From Melittangium boletus DSM 14713 (GTDB taxonomy: Bacteria; Myxococcota; Myxococcia; Myxococcales; Myxococcaceae), in the NCBI RefSeq assembly GCF_002305855.1, contig NZ_CP022163.1, forward strand, positions 7,631,765 through 7,695,764: a DNA stretch of 64,000 nt, read 5' to 3'. The notes below the pieces were generated by a model. It ran no database searches and was not told the origin of the DNA. It saw nothing but the letters and a program-made list of their open reading frames with translations. Shown here piece by piece: positions 9,667-17,671 of the stretch. Position numbers and translations under genes: made by a program. Position 1 is the first letter of the stretch. Every line of letters begins with the position of its first letter.

Positions 9667-10914
9667 ATGTCACTTGAATATTTTTTGAAGTCCAACGTCT
9701 GGAGGGCCACACCGCGATGCTCAACGAAAGATGGACTTCGAATGTCGATAAACCCGTGTGGAGATGGTTGTGCAGCATCCTCGTTCGCACCGTCCCCGCG
9801 GAGAAGCCTGTCCGAGACGGATGAGTTCCTCCCGGTCGTGGGCGCGGCGATGGGCGAGTGGCTGCCCATGTTGCGCGTCTTCGCTCAGCAGGAGGAGACC
9901 CTGCTCATCTGTGGAGCGACGGGAACGGGTAAGTCCCGGCTGGCCCGCTGGTTTCATGCCCACTCCCGCCGCCGCGACGAGGCCTTCGAGGTTCTGGATC
10001 TGTTATCGGTTCCAGAAGAGTTGCAGATGGCGGAGCTCGTGGGCTGGAAGAGGGGCGCCTTCACCGGAGCGGTGGGCAGCAACGTGGGCAGCGTGGCGCG
10101 CGCGGAGGGCGGCACGCTGTTCATCGATGAGATCGACAAGCTGTCGCTCAGGGCCCAGGCGGGTCTGCTCCACCTGCTGGAAGAGCGCGGCTACCGGGCC
10201 CTGGGCGAAGACTCGGGGAAGAAGCGCGCCAACGTGCGCTTCATCATTGGCACCAACGCGGATCTATTGGGGGCCGTGCGCGCCGGGCACTTCCGGGAGG
10301 ACCTCTACTACCGCATCAACGTCCTGCCCTTCCGCCTTCCTCCCCTGGATGAGCGCCGGGACGAGATTCGTCCATGGGCCCGGTTCATGGTGGAGCGCTG
10401 CAAGCGCGAGCACGGGCCCTCTGACCGGGTGCGGCTGACGGCTGGGGCGGAACAACTCCTGTCGAGCCGGTCTTGGCCGGGAAACCTGCGCCAGCTCGAC
10501 AACATCGTCCGGAGGGCCTTCTCGCTGGCGTTGGTGGAGGCAGGTGGCTCGGGCGAGGTGGTGATCGAGGAGGGAAGCATGGCCCGGGCGTTGGCCTGCG
10601 AGGCGATGCCCGGACCGAAGCCGCTCTCCGAGGCATTGCGGCGCACGGCTCGCTCCTTCGTGGAGGAAGCCCGCCGGCGCGAAATTCCCTTGGATCTGGA
10701 CCTGGCGGATGCCTTTCGGGGCTTCGTGCTGGGCGCGGCGGTCCAGGAACTGGGCCGGGACGAGGCCTTCCGCGTGCTCGGCCGCGAGGGCCTGCTCCGC
10801 AATCGCAATCACCACAAGGTCCTCAAGCGCGAGGTGGAGCGAGTGAACGCGCTGTTGACGGCCCTGGGCGAGGAGGATTCCTCGTTTTCTCAAATGCTGA
10901 CATGGGAGCAATAG
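9667..10914 (+). CDS. Sigma-54-dependent transcriptional activator (AAA+ bEBP without N-terminal sensor domain)
   Basis: The AAA+ core is complete: Walker A GATGTGKS at 83-90, the sigma-54-contacting loop GAFTGA at 130-135, Walker B GGTLFIDEID, and the sensor region FREDLYYRINVLPFRLPPL. ATG 9667 has no clear ribosome site; ATG 9742 is in frame and may be the real start. There is no receiver, GAF, PAS or FHA domain, so activity is probably set by expression or by a partner. The C-terminus (GRDEAFRVLGREGLLRNRNHH) replaces a canonical Fis helix-turn-helix. The gene lies just upstream of a -24/-12 promoter and a GON-like lipoprotein gene, its likely target. Confidence 0.88.
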   Translation: MSLEYFLKSNVWRATPRCSTKDGLRMSINPCGDGCAASSFAPSPRRSLSETDEFLPVVGAAMGEWLPMLRVFAQQEETLLICGATGTGKSRLARWFHAHSRRRDEAFEVLDLLSVPEELQMAELVGWKRGAFTGAVGSNVGSVARAEGGTLFIDEIDKLSLRAQAGLLHLLEERGYRALGEDSGKKRANVRFIIGTNADLLGAVRAGHFREDLYYRINVLPFRLPPLDERRDEIRPWARFMVERCKREHGPSDRVRLTAGAEQLLSSRSWPGNLRQLDNIVRRAFSLALVEAGGSGEVVIEEGSMARALACEAMPGPKPLSEALRRTARSFVEEARRREIPLDLDLADAFRGFVLGAAVQELGRDEAFRVLGREGLLRNRNHHKVLKREVERVNALLTALGEEDSSFSQMLTWEQ

Positions 10915-11043
10915 CGCTCACGCGGGCGGATGCGTTGATGCCAGACGCGCCCGCGTCGAATGGGAACGCGGCGAAATAGTTTTTTCCCGTTCCAGTGCGT
11001 GTTCGAGAAGCGCCTCCAGAGGGAAGGCCTTGGCTGCCGCGCC

Positions 11044-11059
11044 TGGCATGTCCATTGCT
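11044..11059 (+). promoter_or_regulatory. Sigma-54 (-24/-12) promoter of the GON-domain lipoprotein
   Basis: TGGCATGTCCATTGCT matches the consensus TGGCACG-N4-TTGCW with one change. The invariant GG (11045-11046) and GC (11057-11058) have the exact 12-bp register. The predicted start of transcription is near 11070, about 44 bp before the GTG start at 11114, and the neighbouring upstream gene encodes a sigma-54 activator. Confidence 0.75.
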
Positions 11060-11113
11060 GAATAGACATCTCGCAGGACATTTTCTTAAACCCCCCAACC
11101 CGGAGTTGAAGAC

Positions 11114-12334
11114 GTGTCGAATCGAATCAATGGTCGTCTGCTGTGTGGTGCGCTCGTGGGAAGCATGAGCCTTGTCGCGTGTGGGCCCAAGGCCGAGGAG
11201 CCGGCTTCCGAGGTGAAGGACAGCGCGGCCGTCCAGTCCCTCGTCCCCGGCCCGCTGGCCGTGTCCTGCGCGGAGGTGAAGGCCGCCGGACTCCCGATGG
11301 ATCGCAATCACGTGCTCTACCTGAACGCGGAGTTCAGCAAGCCCTACATCGCCTTCTGCGATGCCGAGGGTGGCACCTACCTGACGCTGCCCACGGGCGA
11401 GGGACGCAACTTCTCCCAGTACATCAACGTGGCGGGGAAGTCCGTTTCCACTACGTGGAACCGGGTGCGGTTCGATCCGGCGACCCAGACCCTGGATATC
11501 GAAGACTTCCGCTTCGCCACCTCGACGGGTGGCATCCCCCAGTGGGATACGTACACCGTGGTCTATGGCATGGCGGGTGACTGCTCCCATTTCAACTCCT
11601 CCGCGGGTCGCGCGAACGTGGACCTGACGGGTCTGCCTTTCGCGGTCACCGCCAACTGGCGCACCGACGGCTACTACGCGGCCGGCGGGTCCACCAAGTC
11701 GTCCAATGACCAGGTCGTCGACATCTCCGGCGGTGGCTACTGCGGCAACACCGCCGTCGATGGTGCCTTCACCTTGAGCTACGTGGGTTATGGCTCGTGC
11801 GACGCCGTCGCCGCCGCGGGCGGAACGCAGGACCAGGACTACACGCTGTACCTGGGCCAGGACAGCAACAAGCCCTACGAGGCCTACTGCGCGACGGGTG
11901 GCGGCACCTACCTGACGCTGCCCACGGGGGCTGGGCGCAACTTCTCCCAGTACATCAACGTGGCGGGGAAGTCCGTCTCCACCACGTGGAACCGGGTCCG
12001 GTTCGATCCGGCGACCCAGACCCTGGATATCGAAGACTTCCGTTTCGCCACCTCGACGGGTGGCATCCCCCAGTGGGACACGTACACCGTGGTCTATGGC
12101 ATGGCGGGTGACTGCTCCGGTTTCAACTCCTCCGCGGGTCACGCGAACGTGGACCTGACGGGCCTGCCCTTCGTGGTCACCGCCAACTGGCGCACCGACG
12201 GCTACTACGCGGCCGGCGGGTCCACCAAGTCGTCCAATGACCAGGTCGTCGACATCACCGGTGGTGGCTACTGCGGCAACACCGCCGTCGATGGTGCCTT
12301 CACCGTGAGCTACCGCAATCGCTTTCCTCGGTAG
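11114..12334 (+). CDS. Lipoprotein with two tandem GON-like domains
   Basis: The GTG start has GGAG eight bases upstream. The signal peptide ends in lipobox LVAC (Cys23). Two copies of one ~170-residue domain follow, beginning at Cys52 and Cys229. Each shows AFC/AYC, GGTYLTLPTG.GRNFSQY, NRVRFDP.TQTLDIEDFRFA, GDC, VDLTGLPF and GGYCGNTA. This order of motifs resembles the GON domain of animal ADAMTS9/20 and C. elegans GON-1, which is involved in secretion or matrix binding. The bacterial function is unknown; an outer-surface adhesin or binding protein is an inference. It is probably controlled by sigma-54 and the activator encoded upstream. Confidence 0.75.
   Translation: MSNRINGRLLCGALVGSMSLVACGPKAEEPASEVKDSAAVQSLVPGPLAVSCAEVKAAGLPMDRNHVLYLNAEFSKPYIAFCDAEGGTYLTLPTGEGRNFSQYINVAGKSVSTTWNRVRFDPATQTLDIEDFRFATSTGGIPQWDTYTVVYGMAGDCSHFNSSAGRANVDLTGLPFAVTANWRTDGYYAAGGSTKSSNDQVVDISGGGYCGNTAVDGAFTLSYVGYGSCDAVAAAGGTQDQDYTLYLGQDSNKPYEAYCATGGGTYLTLPTGAGRNFSQYINVAGKSVSTTWNRVRFDPATQTLDIEDFRFATSTGGIPQWDTYTVVYGMAGDCSGFNSSAGHANVDLTGLPFVVTANWRTDGYYAAGGSTKSSNDQVVDITGGGYCGNTAVDGAFTVSYRNRFPR
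11264..12312 (+). repeat. Internal tandem duplication of the GON-like domain (531-bp period)
   Basis: 11264-11781 and 11795-12312 align without gaps at an offset of 531 bp (177 codons). Long blocks are identical, including silent positions, so the duplication is recent or kept uniform by gene conversion. Confidence 0.9.
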
Positions 12335-12385
12335 AGGACGGTAGGTGGTTGCCACCGCCTGGATCCTCCGAGGAATGGGTCATCG

Positions 12386-13813
12386 TCAGCGCTTGGGGAC
12401 CCAGGTGCCGTGGAAGGTGAAGGGGAAGTGGTGGTTGAGCAGCACCCGGGCCACGGGACCCGCCCCGGGTGTCCTGGCATCCAGCACCGCGACATACGTC
12501 TGGTCTTGGGCGGCGTCATAGGTCTGCGTCAGCAGCCAGCCGTCGTCCTCGGCCGAGCCTCCCGGCCGGGGGATGAAGACGGGCTCGGAGGGGTAGTGCT
12601 CGGCGCCCAGCGTCACCACCGTCTCCGCGCCCGTGTCCATGTCCACCTTCACCACCGCGTCCTGGGGGCCTCGCCAGGTGGCGGGCCCCGCGTGCCCGGC
12701 CAGGTACATGTACCGGTGGCGGATCCCCGCCCGAAGAGGGGAGACGCTGGGAAACTCGCAGCGCCGGTCCGACACCTGCTCGCTGCGCAGCGTGCCCGCC
12801 TTCACGTCCAACGTCGCCCGGTGCAGCCGCCCCTGCGCGTCCGTGCTGGCCCAGCCCTTCGTCTGCTCGGACAGCCACTGGTTGGAGCCGAAGTCCGGAT
12901 AGCGCACGTAGTCCACGTAGATGCGCCCGCCATGCTCGAAGCCATTGCCGAAGTGCCACGCGTGGAAGGGCTCCGCCTGGAAGCGCACCGCCTTCGAGGG
13001 CCGATCGATGGGGACGACGATCACCTCGGTCCCCAGCTCCGGCCGCCAGTCGAAATTGTCCGACAGACTGCCCTTGCCGAGCATCATCCGGAAGAGCCGC
13101 ATGCGCACCGGTGCCACCAGGAAGACCAGGTGGTTCGCGGTGGCGATGAAGTCGTGCACCAGCACCGGTCCGGGCAGGGGCAGACCCCCCAGGTGGCGCA
13201 CGCAGGGCTTGTCGGGCAGCTCGTAGAGATCCAGCCAGGTGACCGGGCCATAGCGCACGCCGAAGTTGTAGGACGCCCGCCGCGGCACCACGGCATGCGG
13301 ATGCGCCGAGAAGGCCGGTCCCACCACGCCGTCGAGGTCCGTCTCCCCCAGGGTGCGCAGATCCTCCAGCAGCAGCTCCGTGGGGCGCGCGGCCTCCACC
13401 AGCGCGAACAGCCGGCCGTTCCACGTCATCGCCGAGGTGTTCGCCGCGTTCTTCACCCCGCCGAAGAGCCGGCGCCACAGCGTGGGCGCGCGCGTGCCGT
13501 AGTTGCTGTAGAGCACCTTGCCCGCCTCGCGCTCGGCCCGGATGCTCGGCGTGTCGATGGGCCGGGCCGCGGCCTGGGCCCCGCCGTCCGCCATGCGCAC
13601 CGCCAGCACGCCGCCATCCCCGTCGAACCAATGGCCGTAGCGCTGTCCCCCCACGCCGAAGGACACCGGACCCACGCGCACCAGCATGCCCTTCAAGTCC
13701 CGGGGCAAGCTCCCTTCCACCTTCAAGGGTTCGAAGCCGTGTGCGTGAGGCAGGTCGCGGAAGGCCTTCAGCCAGGACGGCGGGGGACGCGGGGACGGAG
13801 CGGTGCTCTGCAT
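12386..13813 (-). CDS. Carotenoid cleavage oxygenase (RPE65/CCD family)
   Basis: 475 aa. The conserved iron-binding His positions are visible in family context: FSAHPHAV, LVHDFIATANHLVF, FHAWHFGNGFEHG and the terminal FHGTWVP (His468). The N-terminal GMLVRVGP and YGHWFDGDGG blocks are also typical. These non-haem Fe(II) enzymes split carotenoids or related alkenes with O2. The start is 40 bp after the stop of the CrtU-like gene on the same strand, so the two probably form an operon that processes one carotenoid. Confidence 0.9.
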   Translation of the reverse strand: MQSTAPSPRPPPSWLKAFRDLPHAHGFEPLKVEGSLPRDLKGMLVRVGPVSFGVGGQRYGHWFDGDGGVLAVRMADGGAQAAARPIDTPSIRAEREAGKVLYSNYGTRAPTLWRRLFGGVKNAANTSAMTWNGRLFALVEAARPTELLLEDLRTLGETDLDGVVGPAFSAHPHAVVPRRASYNFGVRYGPVTWLDLYELPDKPCVRHLGGLPLPGPVLVHDFIATANHLVFLVAPVRMRLFRMMLGKGSLSDNFDWRPELGTEVIVVPIDRPSKAVRFQAEPFHAWHFGNGFEHGGRIYVDYVRYPDFGSNQWLSEQTKGWASTDAQGRLHRATLDVKAGTLRSEQVSDRRCEFPSVSPLRAGIRHRYMYLAGHAGPATWRGPQDAVVKVDMDTGAETVVTLGAEHYPSEPVFIPRPGGSAEDDGWLLTQTYDAAQDQTYVAVLDARTPGAGPVARVLLNHHFPFTFHGTWVPKR

Positions 13814-13853
13814 GGGGGCGGCGCATCCTAACCCCAGGTGCCGGAAACGTCTG

Positions 13854-15383
13854 TTAGTGGACGCTTCCGTCCAGGAAGGGGAGCCCGGCCAGCAGTCCCC
13901 TGCTGGGAACGGACCAGAGCGCTTCGCCCTGGATGTCCCAGCCCGCGAGCAGATGATTGGCCGCGAGGAAGCCCGCGCTGGTGGCTCGTTCCATCAACGC
14001 GGTGGGGAAGGGCAGCCGGGCGAAGTCACCCGCGATCGCCACGCGGGGGGAAGGGGTGTCCACTCCGGGGCGCGAGGCGAAGGAACCCGGCGTGAAGGCG
14101 GGGCAGTCCTGACGCAGCAGGAAGCGCTGCTCGAGGACCCGGGCGCCGCGCAGCTCCGGGTAGAGCTGGTGCAGGCCGGCCAGCAGCTCGCGCTGGATGT
14201 CCGCCTCGCCCATGTCCGGGGGCAGGCCGTAGGCGTGGAGTTCCACCACCGCGCCTCCCGAGCGCGCGGCCCAGTTCCGGCTCTCGCTCTCGAACAGGTG
14301 GTAGAGCGAGATGTTGTCGAGCACTCCCACCCCCGTGGTGCCCGCGAAGGGAGCCCGGTCCGGCCGGGCGGGGCGATCCATCCAGAGCCGCCAGACGGCG
14401 AAGGGCGAGGTCAGCCCGAGTCCCTGGACGCGGGCGCGCCATTCGCCCGGGAGCAGGCGCGGGGAGTTCGCCACGAGCCGCTGGAGCGCGGGCACGGGCG
14501 TGGCGAGCACCACGGCCTCCGCGGCGAGGGTGGCTCCGGAGTCCAGCGGCAACTGGAACGTCCCGTCCGCCTGGGGCTCCACGGAGAGGACGGACTGGCC
14601 GAGCCGGAACCCGGCCCGCCGCGCTTCCAGGTAGCGGCGCAGCGGGTGCCACACGGCCAGGGCGAACGGTTGATCCATCACGTCGAAGACGAGCCCTTCC
14701 GGATTCCCCATGAAATAGAAGTGGAACATCATCAGCAGCTCGGCCGCCGACAGGGACTCCTCCGGGTTGAAGAAGGAGTGCGCGAAGACATTGAACAGCA
14801 TGTTCCGGGCGTGGGGCGGAAAGCGCAGCGAGTCCAGGAACGTGCGCGCGTCGAGGTGATCGAACCGGGCGTACGTGCGCTCCATGTCGAACGTGAGCAT
14901 CGCGAGGCCGGTGCTCCGGTCGAGGTGGAGGAGATCCGCGAGCCGCAGCGACGGCGTGCGCGCCACGAGCCCCACGAGGTTGAAGGGAGGCCGCGTGGGC
15001 AGGCCGGAGAAGGATTCCGCGCGCCCTTCCGGCCCGAGCAGGGGGTAGTCCTCCAGACGGCGCAGCCGCTCCAGTCCGGGATCCACCCGCTTCAGCAGCG
15101 CGCGCAGGTTGTAGTACTGGCGGAAGAAGGCGTGGAAGCCGCGCTCCATCTCGAACGGCTCGCCATCCGCCAGGCGCTCGCGCCAACTGCCCACCCGTCC
15201 GCCCAGGTACGTCTCGCGCTCGACGATGGTGACGCGGACGCCACGCTCCGCGAGGACGGTGGCGGCCGCCATCCCCGCCAAGCCTCCCCCCACGACCACG
15301 GCGTGCGGTTCTCCGGCCGCGCGAATCCGCGCCCGGGGCGGGGGCAGGTGCTGCTCGGGGGACGATCGGCCAGCATGGCGCAT
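13854..15383 (-). CDS. FAD-dependent carotenoid oxidoreductase, CrtU/isorenieratene-synthase-like
   Basis: ATG 15383 is chosen because GGAG lies eight bases before it; ATG 15404 is in frame. A Rossmann FAD motif VVGGGLAGMAAATVLAERG opens the protein, followed by ERETYLGGRVGSW. The stretch ERGFHAFFRQYYNLRALL, PFNLVGLVARTPS, SFFNPEESLSAAELLMMFH and EGLVFDV strongly recalls CrtU carotene desaturase/methyltransferases that make aromatic end groups. A general phytoene-desaturase-type enzyme is the alternative. The next gene downstream is a carotenoid cleavage oxygenase. Confidence 0.72.
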   Translation of the reverse strand: MRHAGRSSPEQHLPPPRARIRAAGEPHAVVVGGGLAGMAAATVLAERGVRVTIVERETYLGGRVGSWRERLADGEPFEMERGFHAFFRQYYNLRALLKRVDPGLERLRRLEDYPLLGPEGRAESFSGLPTRPPFNLVGLVARTPSLRLADLLHLDRSTGLAMLTFDMERTYARFDHLDARTFLDSLRFPPHARNMLFNVFAHSFFNPEESLSAAELLMMFHFYFMGNPEGLVFDVMDQPFALAVWHPLRRYLEARRAGFRLGQSVLSVEPQADGTFQLPLDSGATLAAEAVVLATPVPALQRLVANSPRLLPGEWRARVQGLGLTSPFAVWRLWMDRPARPDRAPFAGTTGVGVLDNISLYHLFESESRNWAARSGGAVVELHAYGLPPDMGEADIQRELLAGLHQLYPELRGARVLEQRFLLRQDCPAFTPGSFASRPGVDTPSPRVAIAGDFARLPFPTALMERATSAGFLAANHLLAGWDIQGEALWSVPSRGLLAGLPFLDGSVH

Positions 15384-15471
15384 GGAAGGGCTCCAGCCCC
15401 CCATTGGAACGCACTCCCCCTCGGGCGGGCAGGAGCGCCCATGCCCGGGTGGCTGGAACGCGACAAACGCC

Positions 15472-15924
15472 CTACTCGGACAGGGGCAGCTTGAGCTTGA
15501 ACTCGCCGGGCTTGGACTCCACGGCCTGCCGGATGGCCTGCTCGAACTCCTTGCGGTGGGTGAACGTGGGAATGCCGCCCAGCTTGATGCTGGCGAGCGA
15601 CACGCCCATGAGCACCACCTTCGAGCCGAACAGCACGCTCAGGGTGTTGATGTTCGCCGCGATCGGCACGGCCCGCTCCGTCATCAGCGTGCGGGCTTGC
15701 GTGGCGTACAGCTCCATCTCCTCCCAGTCGTGGAAGATGTCCACCAGGGGCTCGGAGGCGACGATCTCCTCGATGGCCGACATGGCCAGGTGCGCCAGGT
15801 GAGCGTCATACATGGAACCCTGGAATCGCGTCACGATGACGTGCTGAGCAGGCCTCCACAGCTGCAACTCCCCATTCAAGGTCGTCCACGTCTTGGCCCC
15901 GTGCATGACTGGAGGAACGCGCAT
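15472..15924 (-). CDS. Conserved hypothetical protein, possibly STAS/SpoIIAA-like fold
   Basis: 150 aa from ATG 15924 (ATG 15906 also fits; neither has a strong ribosome site). There is no signal peptide. The alternating hydrophobic strand/helix pattern (VIVTRFQG.MYDAHLAHLAM, VDIFHDWEEMELYATQAR, LSVLFGSKVVLMGVSLAS) resembles small single-domain STAS/SpoIIAA-like proteins. That is a fold guess only. Frames that run further upstream on this strand are shadows of the MNIO gene. It is divergent from that gene. Confidence 0.6.
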   Translation of the reverse strand: MRVPPVMHGAKTWTTLNGELQLWRPAQHVIVTRFQGSMYDAHLAHLAMSAIEEIVASEPLVDIFHDWEEMELYATQARTLMTERAVPIAANINTLSVLFGSKVVLMGVSLASIKLGGIPTFTHRKEFEQAIRQAVESKPGEFKLKLPLSE

Positions 15925-16014
15925 GGCGGCCGAGTTACGGCACTCAGCGGCGGGAAGCAAGAGTCGCCTGCCGGGCAGGCGGGACAGGTCCATCCAAGGT
16001 AGTGTGAATCTTAC

Positions 16015-17661
16015 ATGAGCGACACCTCCGTGCGGTCCTGGCGGCTTCCCTGGCGAGGCCTGGGCCTGAGCAGCAACCTCGATGCGGCGGAGTCGCCGCA
16101 GCCCTATCGGTTGCTCGCCGAGGCCCCGGGCCTCTTCGATTTCGTGGAGTACAGCGCGCCCCTGTCGCTCGAGGAGACGCGGGCCCAGGCCTCGCTCTTC
16201 CCGGAGTTGTGGGCGCGCCGCGGTGACATCCCCGTGCTCTTCCACCCGGTGCACCTCAACCTCTATGGCCCGGAGCTGGAGCCCTCCGCGGCGCTCGCGG
16301 CCCTGGACGCGCACGCGCGGGAGGTGGGCAGTGACTGGGTGGGCAACGATGTGGGCTGGTGGCACGCCGGGGGCCAGCCCTTTCCGGGCTACCTCTACTT
16401 CACACCCCCTTTCACCGAGGCCGGCCTGCGCGACTGCGCCGCCCATGCGCTCCATGTGCAGTCTCACTTGAGCGTGCCGCTCGCGCTGGAAAACCCCGCC
16501 GTCTTCGCGCGTCGCGGCGAGCTGCACGTGCTCGACTTCATGGCCCGCCTGCACGCGCGCACCGGCCTGCCGCTGCTGCTCGACCTGGGGCACCTGCTCA
16601 GCTACCAGCTCGCGGCGGGACTGCCCCTGGACGCGGGGCTCGCGGACTTCCCGCTGGAGCGGGTCATCGAGCTGCACCTCGCCGGGGGCGTCGTCACCCG
16701 GAGCGGGGCGCGGGGCTTCTACGTGGATGACCACACCCAACCCGTGCGCGAGGAACTGCTCGAGCTGCTGGAGTCGCTCGTGCCGCGCTGTCCCGCGCTG
16801 CGCGCCGTCACCTTCGAGGGCGACGGACACCCGCTCGAGGTGGCCCTGCTCACGCTGCGCCGCCTGCGCCGGGTGGTGCCCGCGGGGCCGAGGCCTCCGC
16901 TTTCGCTCTCCCTGGAGGCTCCGCCCACGCCCGCCCTCACGCGGGAGAGCGCGCCGTGGGAGCTCTTCGAGGCGGGGTATGGCGCGGCGCCGGAGCGCGG
17001 TGGAGACGCGGACGGGGCTCGCGCGGAGACGGACTTCCGGCTCGCGGTGGTGGCCGAGGCGTTGGATCGGGACTGGCCCCTGTCTCGGCTGTTGCTCGCG
17101 GGCACGCGCGAGCGCCTGCGCGCCTTCACCGCGTCCCTGGAGTTTCGCGAGCTCTTCGAGGAGCCCCACCGCTCGCCGGGGCACGCCTTCGCGGCCTGGA
17201 CGCGGCGTCAGTTGCGCGAGCAGCCGGACGAAGGGCTCGCGGCGGTGGTGTCCTTCGAGACGTTCCTGCCCACCGCCTGGCGCATGAAGGCGCCCGCGGC
17301 GCCGGGGCCGGGACAGGTGGGGCTCGCCGAGGGCGTGCGCCTGGGCACCTTCCCGGTGGACCTCACGGAAGCGGTGTTCGCCGCCCGGGCGTTGCGCCGC
17401 CATCTGGCGGGCCGGGCCTGGGCGGGCGAGGTGCTGGAGGTCAGTGGTCTGGAATCGCTCGCGCAGGTGGCGCGGCGTCCGGCTCCGGGTCCCTGGACCT
17501 TCGTGCTGCGGCGCAAGGGCAGGGGACTGGAGGTGGTGACGGTGCCTCCCTCGCTGCTCGAGGGCCTGCGGGTGCTCGCGCGAGCGCCCGCCTCCGAGGC
17601 GCAGGTGCCCGCTCAGGTGCTCGCCGAGGGCGCCGCGCTCGGGCTGTTGCGCCGGGGGTGA
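16015..17661 (+). CDS. MNIO (DUF692) family multinuclear iron oxygenase with C-terminal partner-like domain
   Basis: 548 aa. The N-terminal ~280 residues are a TIM-barrel DUF692/MNIO domain with likely iron ligands in FHPVH (His77), LENP (Glu159), LDLGH (His193), ELHLAGG (His221), DDHTQP (His240) and FEGDGH (Glu268). MNIO enzymes such as MbnB, TglH and BufB oxidatively modify Cys or other residues of peptides and normally need a partner protein. The remaining ~250 residues (ETDFRLAVVAEALDRDW, HAFAAWTRRQLREQ) resemble a BufC-like partner, so enzyme and partner may be fused. No short precursor gene is adjacent. The convergent neighbour encodes a Cys-rich lipoprotein. Confidence 0.8.
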   Translation: MSDTSVRSWRLPWRGLGLSSNLDAAESPQPYRLLAEAPGLFDFVEYSAPLSLEETRAQASLFPELWARRGDIPVLFHPVHLNLYGPELEPSAALAALDAHAREVGSDWVGNDVGWWHAGGQPFPGYLYFTPPFTEAGLRDCAAHALHVQSHLSVPLALENPAVFARRGELHVLDFMARLHARTGLPLLLDLGHLLSYQLAAGLPLDAGLADFPLERVIELHLAGGVVTRSGARGFYVDDHTQPVREELLELLESLVPRCPALRAVTFEGDGHPLEVALLTLRRLRRVVPAGPRPPLSLSLEAPPTPALTRESAPWELFEAGYGAAPERGGDADGARAETDFRLAVVAEALDRDWPLSRLLLAGTRERLRAFTASLEFRELFEEPHRSPGHAFAAWTRRQLREQPDEGLAAVVSFETFLPTAWRMKAPAAPGPGQVGLAEGVRLGTFPVDLTEAVFAARALRRHLAGRAWAGEVLEVSGLESLAQVARRPAPGPWTFVLRRKGRGLEVVTVPPSLLEGLRVLARAPASEAQVPAQVLAEGAALGLLRRG

Positions 17662-17671
17662 GTCGCGAGGC

